From: Treponema sp.
GTDB lineage: Bacteria > Spirochaetota > Spirochaetia > Treponematales > Breznakiellaceae
DNA: 5,644 nt
Reading direction: 5' to 3'
Assembly: GCA_031257695.1 (NCBI GenBank)
Contig: JAIROB010000068.1
Coordinates: 1-5,644, forward strand
Below the pieces are notes generated by a model that was not told the DNA's origin, searched no databases, and saw only the letters and a program-made list of their open reading frames with translations. Made by a program: the position numbers and the translations under genes. Below, in pieces: positions 5,362 through 5,644 of the stretch (position 1 is its first letter; every line of letters starts with the position of its first letter).

Positions 5362-5644
5362 ATGGAAGAACGAATTCTCCGAATGATGCCGTTATTGGAC
5401 GAACGACAAAAACGATTGTATTTGGCGAGTGAGGCCATGTCGTATGGTCGTGGCGGCATCAGTGTAGTAAGCCGCATTTCCGGTATGTCGCGGACCACGA
5501 TAACAAAAGCAGTTGGCGAACTGAGCAACGAGGATACAATTGATGGAAAAATACGCCGGAGCGGCGGCGGACGGAAGTTTGTGGAGTCAAATTATCCTGA
5601 CATTGAGAAAAAAATCCGTACAATCATAGACGGTAAAACATACG
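5362..5644 (+). CDS. ISAzo13-family transposase, N-terminal 94 codons (3' end outside window)
   Basis: The frame is open to the window edge. It begins with a helical segment LLDERQKRLYLASEAMSYG (11-29). A helix-turn-helix-like stretch, GGISVVSRISGMSRTTITKAVGEL (31-54), follows and would bind the element's ends. Then comes the basic KIRRSGGGRKFVE segment (63-75) typical of ISAzo13-type transposases, with the next helix SNYPDIEKKIRTIID. The DDE catalytic region is not in the window, so intactness cannot be judged. AGGGAGGAG at 5342-5350 is a strong ribosome binding site. The ATG at 5362 lies 11 bases after it, and an in-frame TTG at 5359 lies 8 bases after, so the start could be either. Codon use is less GC-biased than in the chromosomal genes, as expected of an incoming element. 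Confidence 0.85.
   Translation, partial: MEERILRMMPLLDERQKRLYLASEAMSYGRGGISVVSRISGMSRTTITKAVGELSNEDTIDGKIRRSGGGRKFVESNYPDIEKKIRTIIDGKTY

Larger units (their letters stand above)
5280..5644 (+). mobile_element. Left part of an ISAzo13-type insertion sequence (runs off window)
   Basis: The element is recognised from the transposase N-terminus starting at 5362 and from the compact promoter just before it. The left boundary is an estimate: the PIN remnant's start codon ends at 5265 and a GGGATGAG sequence begins at 5280, so the end should fall between about 5266 and 5287. The right end, the catalytic part of the transposase, the terminal inverted repeats and any target duplication cannot be seen. 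The element lies against the 5' end of the PIN remnant and has probably separated it from its upstream sequence. Confidence 0.7.

Noticed and set aside
5322..5528. A 68-codon minus-strand frame
   Set aside because: It is antisense to the transposase N-terminus, which matches a known family.

Overview
The window is mostly GC-rich chromosome that reads as a spirochaete, probably a Treponema-type genome. The basis is gene order and protein character recalled from such genomes: rplS, a FliK-like protein, a FlhB C-terminal-like protein, an HD-GYP protein, YraN, then two small proteins I cannot name. No 16S rRNA or other decisive marker is present, so the assignment is moderate and below genus level unknown.

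Positions 1-3566 form a tightly packed rightward gene cluster. It opens with the 3' part of rplS (ribosomal protein L19). An Ala/Pro-rich FliK-like protein follows, then an 84-residue stand-alone FlhB C-terminal-like protein, an HD-GYP protein with two altered active-site positions, a YraN/UPF0102 nuclease-fold protein, a 69-residue protein of unknown function and a basic zinc-ribbon protein. From the FliK-like gene onward every junction overlaps, by 13, 4, 11, 4 and 29 bases. This implies one polycistronic message with coupled translation. The FliK-like and FlhB-like pair points to flagellar export control beside a translation gene; Bacillus has a comparable arrangement (rplS ... ylqG-ylqH).

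Positions 3588-4795 hold mtnN (pfs) and luxS, 17 bases apart. Together they convert S-adenosylhomocysteine to S-ribosylhomocysteine and then to homocysteine plus DPD, the precursor of autoinducer-2. Catalytic and zinc-binding residues of both enzymes are intact.

From 4796 to the end the window is a damaged accessory region. About 215 bases of GC-rich DNA carry no intact gene. Base composition then drops sharply at about 5010-5030, and a leftward PIN-domain toxin gene begins inside the AT-rich part. That gene has lost its C-terminal half and carries Asn in place of the first catalytic Asp. Just beyond its start codon lies the left part of an insertion sequence of the ISAzo13 type, with a recognisable promoter, a strong ribosome binding site and the first 94 codons of the transposase before the window ends. 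I see no CRISPR array, tRNA, rRNA, riboswitch or convincing intrinsic terminator. I see no clear undescribed system; the least explained items are the two small conserved-looking proteins at 2900-3566 and the altered HD-GYP protein.
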